Source: Cellulomonas soli (GTDB taxonomy: Bacteria > Actinomycetota > Actinomycetes > Actinomycetales > Cellulomonadaceae). From it: 64,000 nucleotides of DNA. Within the stretch, counting starts at the first letter, position 1, and the number at the start of each line of letters is the position of its first letter. The stretch lies in assembly GCF_013409305.1 (NCBI RefSeq), contig NZ_JACBZJ010000001.1, positions 1,612,001 through 1,676,000 on the forward strand, given 5' to 3'. Positions 44,022 to 52,118 of this stretch are shown piece by piece. The notes under the pieces were generated by a model, which worked only from the letters and a program-made list of their open reading frames with translations, was not told the DNA's origin and searched no databases. The position numbers were made by a program, and so were the translations under genes.

Positions 44022-44285
44022 CTAGGTGAACGTCTCGATGTCCTCGCCGGTGAGCAGCAGGTCGCCGACCTGGATGTTCGAGGCGATCCGCGCGGGCTTC
44101 TGCGACGTGGGCAGGGCGACGCGGCCGCGCTGCAGGTGCCAGGCGAGGTCAGGTCGGTGCCCTGCCCGAGCGGGCTGTACGCCTCGACGACCAGGCCGTG
44201 CGCGCGGCTCAGCGCGTCGAGCTCGGCCTGCTGGTAGGTGGGGTGCACCTCGATCTGGTGCACGGCGGGCACGACCTCGGCGACC
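44022..44285 (-). pseudogene. Decayed copy of the 3' end of the aldo/keto reductase gene at 46138
   Basis: These 264 bases align with 46138-46507 (370 bases), the last 123 codons of the intact gene. I count three substitutions and two deletions: 48 bases removed between two TCGCCGGTG repeats (46160/46208) and 58 bases between two GGCGAGG repeats (46306/46364), one repeat copy kept each time. The 58-base loss shifts the frame. The reading VVPAVHQIEVHP...GQGTDLTS is kept and then breaks. No start codon or N-terminal half is present. The near identity means a recent event. Confidence 0.95.
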
Positions 44286-44311
44286 CTCTGTGCCGGGCGC
44301 ACTCCGCGCGG

Positions 44312-45148
44312 CTACCCCGCGAGCGAGCGCCGCCGCCGACGGCGCAGAATGTACGCGGTGCCCGCCGCGCCCGCGGCGAGGAGACCCATCCCGATGACCA
44401 TGGCGGTCGGTGGGCCCTGCCTGTCCGGGGTCACGGCGATGCCGGCGCCACCGACGGCGTGATCCTTGCCGAGGGACTCCTCGTTCAACTCCTGGGCGGC
44501 CTGCGCGCCCTGGGTGCGACGCGCTGCGATGACGGACTGCGCCTCCGCGAGGTTCACCGGCCCCGCGAACTCCGTCTGGCCGGACGCAGGTAGAGGGGTG
44601 AGCGTGTCTCCGTCGAGCCGGTAGTACGCGTCGATCGTGCCGTCCTCGACGATGACGACGCGCGAGCCCACCTGCAGCGATGTGGCGAGGACGGTGTCAC
44701 CCGTGTACCCGGCGAGTTCGGCGGGTCCGCCTTGCGGCTTCCACACGCGGATCGTGCCTGCAGGCCGGCCGTCGCTCAGCAGCGCAGCGATCCACTCCTC
44801 GGTCGGCTCGACGGCTGCCTCCGTGGCTTCACCGTGCGTGAAGGCGTCGGTGAAGCCGTAGACCTGGTGGGCGGGGCCGGAGGTGAGCCTCCCTGAGAGG
44901 TCGGGGACCGACGCCCCGATGCTGTTGAGCGCTCTGCTGTTGCTCGCGGCGTCGGCAGCCTGTTGCTGGGTTTCCGCGGCGGCGTCTTGCACCTGGTCGA
45001 TGGCCGCCCCGCTGAGCAGGGCGGCGACATCCTGCGGCACATCGGGCGACGGCATCGCCGCCGACGCAGCCGTCGCCGCGAGGGTGACCCCGCTCAGAAT
45101 CGCGACTCCGACGGCGACCGCACGACGGGCGGAGATCCTGCTGAACAT
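44312..45148 (-). CDS. Secreted or cell-surface hypothetical protein with C-terminal anchor
   Basis: A 278-residue protein. The signal peptide MFSRISARRAVAVGVAILSG is followed by an Ala-rich core with a likely cleavage after ASA near residue 30. The first mature part is a Gln/Ala-rich coiled segment (AAAETQQQAADAASN), then a folded middle (YGFTDAFTHGEAT, IRVWKPQGGPAEL, VVIVEDGTIDAYYRLDG). The C-terminus is a hydrophobic helix followed by six arginines, the shape of a sortase substrate tail but without an LPXTG motif, so it is probably a plain membrane anchor. ATG 45148 has GAAGGGGG upstream. It stops 26 bases after the pseudogene edge. Function unknown. Confidence 0.78.
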   Translation of the reverse strand: MFSRISARRAVAVGVAILSGVTLAATAASAAMPSPDVPQDVAALLSGAAIDQVQDAAAETQQQAADAASNSRALNSIGASVPDLSGRLTSGPAHQVYGFTDAFTHGEATEAAVEPTEEWIAALLSDGRPAGTIRVWKPQGGPAELAGYTGDTVLATSLQVGSRVVIVEDGTIDAYYRLDGDTLTPLPASGQTEFAGPVNLAEAQSVIAARRTQGAQAAQELNEESLGKDHAVGGAGIAVTPDRQGPPTAMVIGMGLLAAGAAGTAYILRRRRRRSLAG

Positions 45149-45267
45149 GGCGTGCCCCCTTCAGGCGAGGGTAGCGAGGGGCCACTCGTGATCGGACCCG
45201 TCCGAGTGCAGGCGTGTCGATGACCACGACGTGAGCCACGCGACTGGCAGCCACGAGGCAAGCCTAG

Positions 45268-45295
45268 GATCGTGACGAACTCGACCTGGGTGGAG
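45268..45295. repeat. 28-bp repeat, copy 2
   Basis: Identical to 43546-43573. Here it begins with the end of a TAGGAT -10-like hexamer (45265-45270) and ends with the GGTGGAG ribosome site of the DUF2200 gene, so this is the copy with a visible role and probably the original. Confidence 0.9.
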
Positions 45296-45304
45296 GCGGG
45301 ACGC

Positions 45305-45673
45305 ATGGCAGGGCATCGGATCTTCACCACGAGCTTCGCCAGCATCTACCCGCTGTACGTGCAGAAGGCGGAGCGCAAGAACCGCACGCAGGACGAGGTC
45401 GACCGCGTCCTCACCTGGCTCACGGGCTACGACGACGCCGCCATGCAGCAGGCGATCGCCGACGAGGTCGACCTGGAGACGTTCTTCGCGCAGGCACCGG
45501 GGCTCAACCCGAACGCGTCGCTCATCACCGGCGTGATCTGCGGGTACCGGGTCGAGGAGATCGAGGACCCGCTCATGCAGCAGATCCGGTACATGGACAA
45601 GCTGGTCGACGAGCTGGCGCGCGGCAAGAAGATGGCGAGCATCCTGCGGGGCAGCGACACGTCCGTCGACTAG
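45305..45673 (+). CDS. DUF2200 family protein
   Basis: A 122-residue cytoplasmic protein. It matches the DUF2200 pattern: HRIFTTSFASIYPLYVQKAERK at the start (residues 4-25), RTQDEVDRVLTWLTGYD, NPNASLITGVICGYRVEEIEDPLMQ, and a closing MDKLVDELARGKKMASIL. The family has no known function. ATG 45305 gives the family's usual N-terminus and has GGTGGAGG upstream; an in-frame GTG at 45272 lies inside the repeat and is less likely. First gene of cargo 2. Confidence 0.88.
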   Translation: MAGHRIFTTSFASIYPLYVQKAERKNRTQDEVDRVLTWLTGYDDAAMQQAIADEVDLETFFAQAPGLNPNASLITGVICGYRVEEIEDPLMQQIRYMDKLVDELARGKKMASILRGSDTSVD

Positions 45674-45713
45674 CGCGCACCACCGGCCACCGCTGCGTTG
45701 TCGCACGTCAGGA

Positions 45714-45719
45714 GTACCG
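45714..45719 (+). promoter_or_regulatory. -10 hexamer TACCGT
   Basis: TACCGT lies 41 bases before the VOC protein ATG and 40 bases after the DUF2200 stop, so the VOC gene may have its own promoter. Confidence 0.35.
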
Positions 45720-45760
45720 TCCGGGCCTGTCAGGCATCAGTGCTCGAGCCGGAGGCGTCG

Positions 45761-46141
45761 ATGAGGATCAGCCCGCAGGTCTACGTGAAGGGCAGCATCG
45801 AGGCCGTTGCGGTCTACTGCGAGGCGTTCGGAGCGACTCGGGTCCTCGAGATCCTGGACGACGCCGGGCAGGCCTACGTCCACTGCCAGCTCACGCGCGA
45901 CGACGAGCTCTTCCTCGCCGTGAGCGAGGCGCCCCCCGAGTGCGACACGAGCCCCCGGACCACCTGGCAGCGCATGGCCTTCAACGTGTTCGACGTCGGC
46001 GACGAGCAGGCCGTGCGGCACGCCGTCGCCGTGCTGGGTGACGGCGGCACCGTGATCGACGAGCCCGGGCCCTGCGACTGGAACCCGTTCTGCGCGAACG
46101 TGGTCGACCGGTTCGGCGTGTTCTGGTGGGTCGCGTCCTAG
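45761..46141 (+). CDS. VOC (glyoxalase/PhnB-like) superfamily protein
   Basis: A 126-residue protein with two beta-alpha-beta-beta-beta modules: ISPQVYVKGSIEAVAVYCEAFGATRVLEIL, at residues 3-32, is the standard PhnB-like opening, and the second half ends WNPFCANVVDRFGVFWWVA. The expected metal-site residues are only partly kept, so an enzymatic or a binding role is possible. ATG 45761 has GGAGGCGTCG upstream. The stop shares the four bases CTAG with the stop of the converging aldo/keto reductase gene. Confidence 0.85.
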   Translation: MRISPQVYVKGSIEAVAVYCEAFGATRVLEILDDAGQAYVHCQLTRDDELFLAVSEAPPECDTSPRTTWQRMAFNVFDVGDEQAVRHAVAVLGDGGTVIDEPGPCDWNPFCANVVDRFGVFWWVAS

Positions 46142-46959
46142 TTGAACGTCTCGATGTCCTCGCCGGTGCGCAGGCCGGCCTCGAGGCCGTCGATCGCGGT
46201 GAGCTCGTCGCCGGTGAGCAGCAGGTCGCCGACCTGGATGTTCGAGGCGATCCGCGCGGGCTTCTGCGACGTGGGCAGGGCGACGCGGCCGCGCTGCAGG
46301 TGCCAGGCGAGGATCACGTGCGCGGCCTCGACGCCGTGCGCGGCGGCGATGCCGGCGACGACCGGCGAGGTCAGGTCGGTGCCCTGACCGAGCGGGCTGT
46401 ACGCCTCGACGACCAGGCCGTGCGCGCGGCTCAGCGCGTCGAGCTCGGCCTGCTGGTAGGTGGGGTGCACCTCGATCTGGTGCACGGCAGGCACGACCTC
46501 GGCGACCTTGAGCAGCCGGTCCAGGTACGGGAACTTGAAGTTCGAGACGCCGATGGCCCGGACGGCACCGTCGGCGTACAGCTTCTCGAACGCACGCCAC
46601 GTCTCCGCCCAGAGCATGCGCTGCGGTGCGGGGAAGTGGATGAGGTAGAGGTCGACCTGGTCCACACCGAGGCGCCGGCGGCTCTCCTCGAAGGTGCGCA
46701 GCGCCTGCTCGTAGCCCTGGTCGGAGTTCCACAGCTTGGTGGTGACGAACACGCGCTCGCGGCCGACCGCCCGGATCGCCGCGCCGACGCCCTCCTCGTT
46801 GCCGTAGGCCTGCGCGGTGTCGACGTGCCGGTAGCCCGAGGCGACGGCGTGCTCGACCTGCGCCTGCACCTCGTCCACGGGGACGCGGAACACGCCGTAG
46901 CCGAGCTGGGGGATGGTGACCCCGTTGTTGAGGACGAGGTCACGGGCGTCGACGGTCAT
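46138..46959 (-). CDS. Aldo/keto reductase (2,5-diketo-D-gluconate reductase type)
   Basis: A 273-residue NADPH-dependent reductase of the AKR5/diketogluconate reductase branch. The catalytic tetrad is visible in DTAQAYGNE (Asp, Tyr), TTKLWN (Lys) and LIHFP (His), and the cofactor-binding end is LPTSQKPARIASNIQ. ATG 46959 is chosen because MTVDARDLVLNNGV matches the family start. A TACGCT -10 lies seven bases upstream and a 26-bp palindrome lies just beyond it, so the gene is probably leaderless and repressor-controlled. Its 3' 370 bases were the source of the pseudogene at 44022. Confidence 0.93.
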   Translation of the reverse strand: MTVDARDLVLNNGVTIPQLGYGVFRVPVDEVQAQVEHAVASGYRHVDTAQAYGNEEGVGAAIRAVGRERVFVTTKLWNSDQGYEQALRTFEESRRRLGVDQVDLYLIHFPAPQRMLWAETWRAFEKLYADGAVRAIGVSNFKFPYLDRLLKVAEVVPAVHQIEVHPTYQQAELDALSRAHGLVVEAYSPLGQGTDLTSPVVAGIAAAHGVEAAHVILAWHLQRGRVALPTSQKPARIASNIQVGDLLLTGDELTAIDGLEAGLRTGEDIETFN

Positions 46960-46966
46960 GGGCGCC

Positions 46967-46972
46967 AGCGTA
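46967..46972 (-). promoter_or_regulatory. -10 hexamer TACGCT, leaderless start
   Basis: On the minus strand TACGCT is followed by seven bases and the ATG at 46959. It adjoins the palindromic operator on its upstream side. Confidence 0.55.
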
Positions 46973-46973
46973 G

Positions 46974-46999
46974 CGATCGTGTGAGCGCTCACACGATCG
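46974..46999. promoter_or_regulatory. Perfect 26-bp palindrome, LacI-family operator
   Basis: The palindrome has CGATCG at both ends and the centre TGTGAGCGCTCACA, which is identical to the core of the symmetric (ideal) lac operator. It covers the -35 region of the aldo/keto reductase promoter. A LacI-family repressor is the likely reader; none is encoded in the window. Confidence 0.8.
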
Positions 47000-47059
47000 A
47001 ACCGTCGAGTCGCGCACCGCGCTGTGCGGGCCGCAGGACGAGCTCTCACGCTACATAGG

Positions 47060-47065
47060 TAGGAT
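47060..47065 (+). promoter_or_regulatory. -10 hexamer TAGGAT, leaderless start of the padR-like gene
   Basis: TAGGAT is followed by six bases and the ATG at 47072. The preceding bases form the palindrome CTACATAGGTAG-like repeat (47051-47062), possibly an autoregulatory site. Confidence 0.55.
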
Positions 47066-47071
47066 CACACC

Positions 47072-47356
47072 ATGGGTGCCTACCTCCGCGCGACGCCAGC
47101 GCTGCTGGACGTGGTGGCGGTGCTGCGCGACACGTGGCCGGGGGAGACCTGGGGCCTGGCGGTGTGCGAGGCCAGCGGGCGCCCGACGGGGACCGTCTAC
47201 CCGCTGCTGGAGCGACTCGAACGGCACGGCCTGCTCTCCTCACGCTGGGAAGCGGACGACGTGGCGAGGCGCGGTCCCCGGCGGCGTCTTTACCGGCTGA
47301 CCGGCACCGGGACGGCGTGGGCGGGTTCGAAGCTGAACGGGCGGAGGCAGGGCTGA
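47072..47356 (+). CDS. PadR-family transcriptional regulator (short)
   Basis: A 94-residue winged-helix protein with the PadR pattern LDVVAVLRDTWPGETWGLAV (residues 12-31), GRPTGTVYPLLERLERHGLL as recognition helix, and the wing SRWEADDVARRGPRRRLYRLT. It lacks the long C-terminal dimerisation helix, so it is a minimal form. Start ATG 47072 is leaderless. Its stop overlaps the next gene's ATG by one base (TGATG). PadR proteins usually repress their own operon and an adjacent membrane protein gene, which fits here. Confidence 0.9.
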   Translation: MGAYLRATPALLDVVAVLRDTWPGETWGLAVCEASGRPTGTVYPLLERLERHGLLSSRWEADDVARRGPRRRLYRLTGTGTAWAGSKLNGRRQG

Positions 47357-47934
47357 TGGCGAGAACGGGTCGAGACGCCGCGAGCGTGGTCGAGCGCGCG
47401 GTGCGGGTGCTGCCGGCGGACCAGCGAGAGCGCTACGCCGAGGAATGGCGCCACGACGTTGGCGCGGCACCCGACCCGGTGGCCGCTCGGCTTGTGGCGC
47501 GGGCCGCGCGGGCCATGGCGAGGCGACTGCGCCGTCGTCGACTGAGCCTGATCCTGCTGGGTCAGCGGGGGTTCGCCGCCTTCCTGGTGAGCTGGCTTGC
47601 GGTCCTGGGACTGCTCGCCGTCTCGTCCCTCGTCGGCGCACTGGGTCTGGTGGTCGCCGGGGTGCTGCTCGTCGTCGTGGTGCGCGGCCTGCTCGACGCA
47701 GGTGCCGGGGGGCGCACCGTCAAGGGCTGGGCCGTCGGCTCGCTCGTCGTCGGCGTCGGGGCCTTCGGTTACCTGGTGTGGGCCTGGTCCGTGGGCTTCG
47801 ACGCCGTCGATGCCGGACGGTCGACCCCGGCGGCGGCCGAGCACGGCACGCTCGCAGGGGTCGTGCTCCTGCTGAGCATCCCGTGCTTCATCGCCGCCGT
47901 GGTCGCGAGCCTCCGGGCAGCGCCTCGCGGATAG
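47356..47934 (+). CDS. Hypothetical membrane protein co-transcribed with the PadR regulator
   Basis: A 192-residue protein. The N-terminal 65 residues are Arg-rich and helical (VVERAVRVLPADQRERYAEEW), like the short cytoplasmic segment that heads many PadR-linked actinobacterial membrane proteins. Four transmembrane helices follow. ATG 47356 overlaps the regulator's stop. The regulator-plus-membrane-protein pair suggests response to a membrane-active compound or cell-envelope stress; this is inference from the pairing. Confidence 0.8.
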   Translation: MARTGRDAASVVERAVRVLPADQRERYAEEWRHDVGAAPDPVAARLVARAARAMARRLRRRRLSLILLGQRGFAAFLVSWLAVLGLLAVSSLVGALGLVVAGVLLVVVVRGLLDAGAGGRTVKGWAVGSLVVGVGAFGYLVWAWSVGFDAVDAGRSTPAAAEHGTLAGVVLLLSIPCFIAAVVASLRAAPRG

Positions 47935-47967
47935 GGGGACGTGGGGTGTGTGCGCCCCCACGTCCCC
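47935..47967. terminator. Bidirectional terminator
   Basis: GGGGACGTGGGG and CCCCACGTCCCC form a 12-bp perfect stem around an eight-to-nine-base loop, between converging genes. Confidence 0.88.
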
Positions 47968-47977
47968 GGACCGCCCC

Positions 47978-49538
<1,561 letters not shown>

Positions 49539-49576
49539 CGCCCGCACCGGCGCGGTCACGATCCCGTGGCTCGGAA

Positions 49577-49601
49577 CCGGGACACCGCAGCGGCGTCCCG
49601 G
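49577..49601. promoter_or_regulatory. Palindromic operator between divergent genes
   Basis: CCGGGAC, CCGC, GCGG and GTCCCGG form a 25-bp palindrome with one mismatched pair. It lies between the glycosidase and methyltransferase promoters and may control either or both. Confidence 0.65.
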
Positions 49602-49675
49602 AAAGCACGGTAGCAGCGCTCCGCGCGCACGTCGCCCCTGCCCGCGAACCCCCTGGTCGCGGCCGTTCGCCGCGC

Positions 49676-49681
49676 TACCGT
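49676..49681 (+). promoter_or_regulatory. -10 hexamer TACCGT, leaderless start
   Basis: TACCGT is followed by seven bases and GTG 49689. This is the reason for preferring GTG 49689 over the in-frame GTG 49680, which lies inside the hexamer. Confidence 0.5.
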
Positions 49682-49688
49682 GCCGCCG

Positions 49689-50288
49689 GTGAGCCCTCAT
49701 CCGTTCGCCACGCGGTGGAACCACAACAGCCACTACTACCCGCGGATCGCCGCCGCCGTCCCACCGGGGGCCGCCCTCGTCGTTGACGTCGGCTGCGGGG
49801 ACGGCACCCTGGCCCGGTACCTCGCGCGGGGCGGGACCCCCGTGCTCGGCATCGACCCCGACGCCGACGCGCTGCCGGTCGACGAGGGCAGTGACAGCAC
49901 AGCGCGGTTCGTCCAGGGCGTCGCCGAGGACCTGCCGCTCGCCGACGCGTCGGTCGACGGGCTGACGATGGTGATGGTGCTGCACCACGTCGACCACGCC
50001 CGGGCGCTGGCGGAGGTCCGCCGGGTGCTCCGGCCCGGAGGCGTCGCCGTCGTGCTCGGCTACGGGCGGGTGGGCAGTGCGCTGGACCTGCCGGCCGAGG
50101 TGGGGGACCTGCTCGCGCACCGATGGCACGCGCGCGGGAAGACTCCGTGGGAGCCGTCGGTCGCGCTCGCGGACCCTGACCTGACCTGGCGCCAGTCACG
50201 TCGCCTGCTGCGGACCGAGCTGCCCGGGGGCACCTACCGACGGGTCCCGATGTGGCGGTACCTGTACACGTGGACGGCACCGCTCTGA
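49689..50288 (+). CDS. Class I SAM-dependent methyltransferase
   Basis: A 199-residue methyltransferase. The SAM-binding motif I is VVDVGCGDGTLARYLA, motif II ends in GIDPDADAL, and the post-motif VLHHVDHARALAEVRRVLRPGG is that of UbiE/type-11 enzymes. The N-terminus (HPFATRWNHNSHYYPRIAAAVP) is the form found in small-molecule methyltransferases. The substrate cannot be named. It is monocistronic, divergent from the glycosidase and convergent with the Fic gene. Confidence 0.9.
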   Translation: MSPHPFATRWNHNSHYYPRIAAAVPPGAALVVDVGCGDGTLARYLARGGTPVLGIDPDADALPVDEGSDSTARFVQGVAEDLPLADASVDGLTMVMVLHHVDHARALAEVRRVLRPGGVAVVLGYGRVGSALDLPAEVGDLLAHRWHARGKTPWEPSVALADPDLTWRQSRRLLRTELPGGTYRRVPMWRYLYTWTAPL

Positions 50289-50330
50289 CTTCGGGGGAGC
50301 GGATGCCACGACGACGCCAGGGTTGGGGTC

Positions 50331-51524
50331 TCAAGGGTTCTCGCGGAGACGTGCGTTCAGCGACTCGATCTCGGCCATGACGTCGGACGCGATCCAGACG
50401 CGGTCGCGCTTGGACGTGGTGATCTCACGCACGATCCCCGCGTCCGTCAACCTGTCGATCGCGTCGTAGGCCGTCGAGGGACGTACTGCGCCAGCCATGG
50501 CGGCGGCGCGCTCCGCGTCGAAGACGGGGTGCTCGAGGAGCGAGCCCAGGAGCGTGAGGCTCGTGGCGGTCGACCGAGCTCCGAGCTCGTCGCGCCACCG
50601 GGCAGGCATCGTCCGCAGCTCGTCCACGCTGGCACGGGCCTCCTCGGCTGCGCGGAGGGTGGCATGCGCGAGGTAGGTGATGAACTCACCCGCGTACCCG
50701 TCGCGGTACCCGTTGACGACGTCGAAGTACCTCTGCGTGTCGGCAAGCATCGCGGCGGCGATCGGCACGATCCCGGTGCGTGCGACGCGGCGGCGGCGTA
50801 GGACGGCGTGGATGAGGGCGCGTCCGATGCGGCCGTTGCCGTCGGTGAACGGGTGGACCGACTCGAACTGCGCGTGCAGGATCGCCGCCTGGACGAGCGC
50901 GGGCATGTCGTCCCGGTCGGCGAACGCGACGAGGTCGTCGACGTAGGCCTGGACCGTGTCGGGGGGTGGGGGGACGTGGACGGCATTGCGAGGCGAGTAG
51001 TCCGAGCCGCCGATCCAGTTCTGCACGTCGCGCCACCGACCCGCGTAGCGACCGTCGGTGGGGTCGTCGGCCATGAGCAGGCGATGCGCGTCGAGGATCG
51101 CTTCCTCGCTCACCTGCCCGGTGCGTCCTGCGCTCGACACCAGCGCACGCAGGGCGCGGGTCGCCGCGAGGGTCTCGACGGCACCTCGGGGCGCCTTCAC
51201 CCCGGCGACCGCCTTGGCGAGGTCGTCCATCGAGGCGTTGACCTGCTCGATCCGCGAGGAGGCGACGGACTCGGTCCGGAGCAGGAAGGTGTCGAACGAT
51301 CCGAGAAGGGCGCCGTGCGTCGCGTCGAGCATGGCGACCTCGACCGTGGCGGCTTCCACGAGCGCGGCGGTCCCGGGGGTCAGGGCGTAGCGCCGCGTTG
51401 CGACCAGCGGCGGGAGGGAGGTGGACACCTCCGTGACGAGTCGGTCCTCTTTCGGGCCGCGGACCGTCGACCGCCACGGCTCCACCCGCGTGCCGTGCGC
51501 GGGCCAGTCACGGGTCCTCGTCAT
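50331..51524 (-). CDS. Fic-domain AMP-transferase, class II (autoinhibited)
   Basis: A 397-residue Fic protein that transfers AMP (or another nucleotide) to a target hydroxyl. The catalytic motif HPFTDGNGRIGR is complete. The N-terminal inhibitory helix carries SSRIEQ, the [S/T]xxxE motif of class II proteins whose glutamate blocks ATP binding. A C-terminal winged-helix domain (AMAGAVRPSTAYDAIDRLTDAGIV) suggests DNA binding. ATG 51524 is chosen over an in-frame GTG at 51572 because the promoter -10 overlaps that codon. There is no toxin-antitoxin partner next to it. Confidence 0.9.
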   Translation of the reverse strand: MTRTRDWPAHGTRVEPWRSTVRGPKEDRLVTEVSTSLPPLVATRRYALTPGTAALVEAATVEVAMLDATHGALLGSFDTFLLRTESVASSRIEQVNASMDDLAKAVAGVKAPRGAVETLAATRALRALVSSAGRTGQVSEEAILDAHRLLMADDPTDGRYAGRWRDVQNWIGGSDYSPRNAVHVPPPPDTVQAYVDDLVAFADRDDMPALVQAAILHAQFESVHPFTDGNGRIGRALIHAVLRRRRVARTGIVPIAAAMLADTQRYFDVVNGYRDGYAGEFITYLAHATLRAAEEARASVDELRTMPARWRDELGARSTATSLTLLGSLLEHPVFDAERAAAMAGAVRPSTAYDAIDRLTDAGIVREITTSKRDRVWIASDVMAEIESLNARLRENP

Positions 51525-51555
51525 CTCACGGCTCGATCGAATCAGCGGGGCGCAT

Positions 51556-51583
51556 ATTTCGATTCTAGCCACTCAATCGAAAT
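51556..51583. promoter_or_regulatory. Inverted repeat over the fic promoter
   Basis: ATTTCGATT and AATCGAAAT are separated by ten bases and flank the minus-strand -10 hexamer TAGAAT (51562-51567). The repeat is placed to block RNA polymerase. The Fic protein's own winged helix could be the reader. Confidence 0.7.
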
Positions 51584-51621
51584 AGCGGACGGCCATGACT
51601 GGCGGTCGGGGGTGCCTGGGA

Positions 51622-52029
51622 TCAGGGCCGCACCGTGACGGGCACGGAGTAGCCGACGCAGCTCGCTCCCTGGAGCTCCAGGCAGGCGTCGTAGGCGCTC
51701 CCGAGGACGACCACCTGATGGATGCCAGGGGTGGCCGAGGTCGGGACGACGATGCTCGTCGAGAACGCGCCGTCCTCGTCGACGTCCGCGTTGCCGAGGT
51801 CCCAGAGGCCACCGCGCTCCTGGTACGAGATCCGGTAGGTGCCCGGCAGGTCCGGCAGCCCGCACGCGACGGGTCCGGCGGAGAGCGTGACGGTGGTCCC
51901 GATCCGCACGGTGTCGTCCGACAGCTCCAGCGGCGCCGGCATGCAGGTGTCGCCGGCGGACGTGCAGCCGGGCAGCCAGAGAGCCGTGACGACGACTGCC
52001 AGTCCCGCGCCGATGATCCTTCGCCGCAC
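51622..52029 (-). CDS. Hypothetical lipoprotein
   Basis: A 135-residue protein. The signal peptide VRRRIIGAGLAVVVTALWL is followed by the lipobox LPGC, so it is anchored by a lipid at Cys after cleavage. The mature part contains four more cysteines in pairs and reads as a small beta-sandwich (VRIGTTVTLSAGPVACGLP, YRISYQERGGLWDLGNADVD, GIHQVVVLG). GTG 52029 has AGGGGGC upstream. I recognise no family. Confidence 0.82.
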   Translation of the reverse strand: MRRRIIGAGLAVVVTALWLPGCTSAGDTCMPAPLELSDDTVRIGTTVTLSAGPVACGLPDLPGTYRISYQERGGLWDLGNADVDEDGAFSTSIVVPTSATPGIHQVVVLGSAYDACLELQGASCVGYSVPVTVRP

Positions 52030-52118
52030 CTGTGCCCCCTCGGCTCGACCACGACCATCCTGGCGCGCGCGGTCGGGCAGGTCCATGCACGCACGTGCCC
52101 GGCCGGGCTGGTCGACGG

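Noticed and set aside
44312..44400. Sortase signal at the C-terminus of the 44312 protein
   Set aside because: The hydrophobic helix and arginine tail are present but no LPXTG-like motif precedes them.
43209..46141. Insertion sequence or integron as cause of the repeated flanks
   Set aside because: I found no transposase, integrase, terminal inverted repeats or attC-like structure. The repeats are better explained by duplication and recombination.
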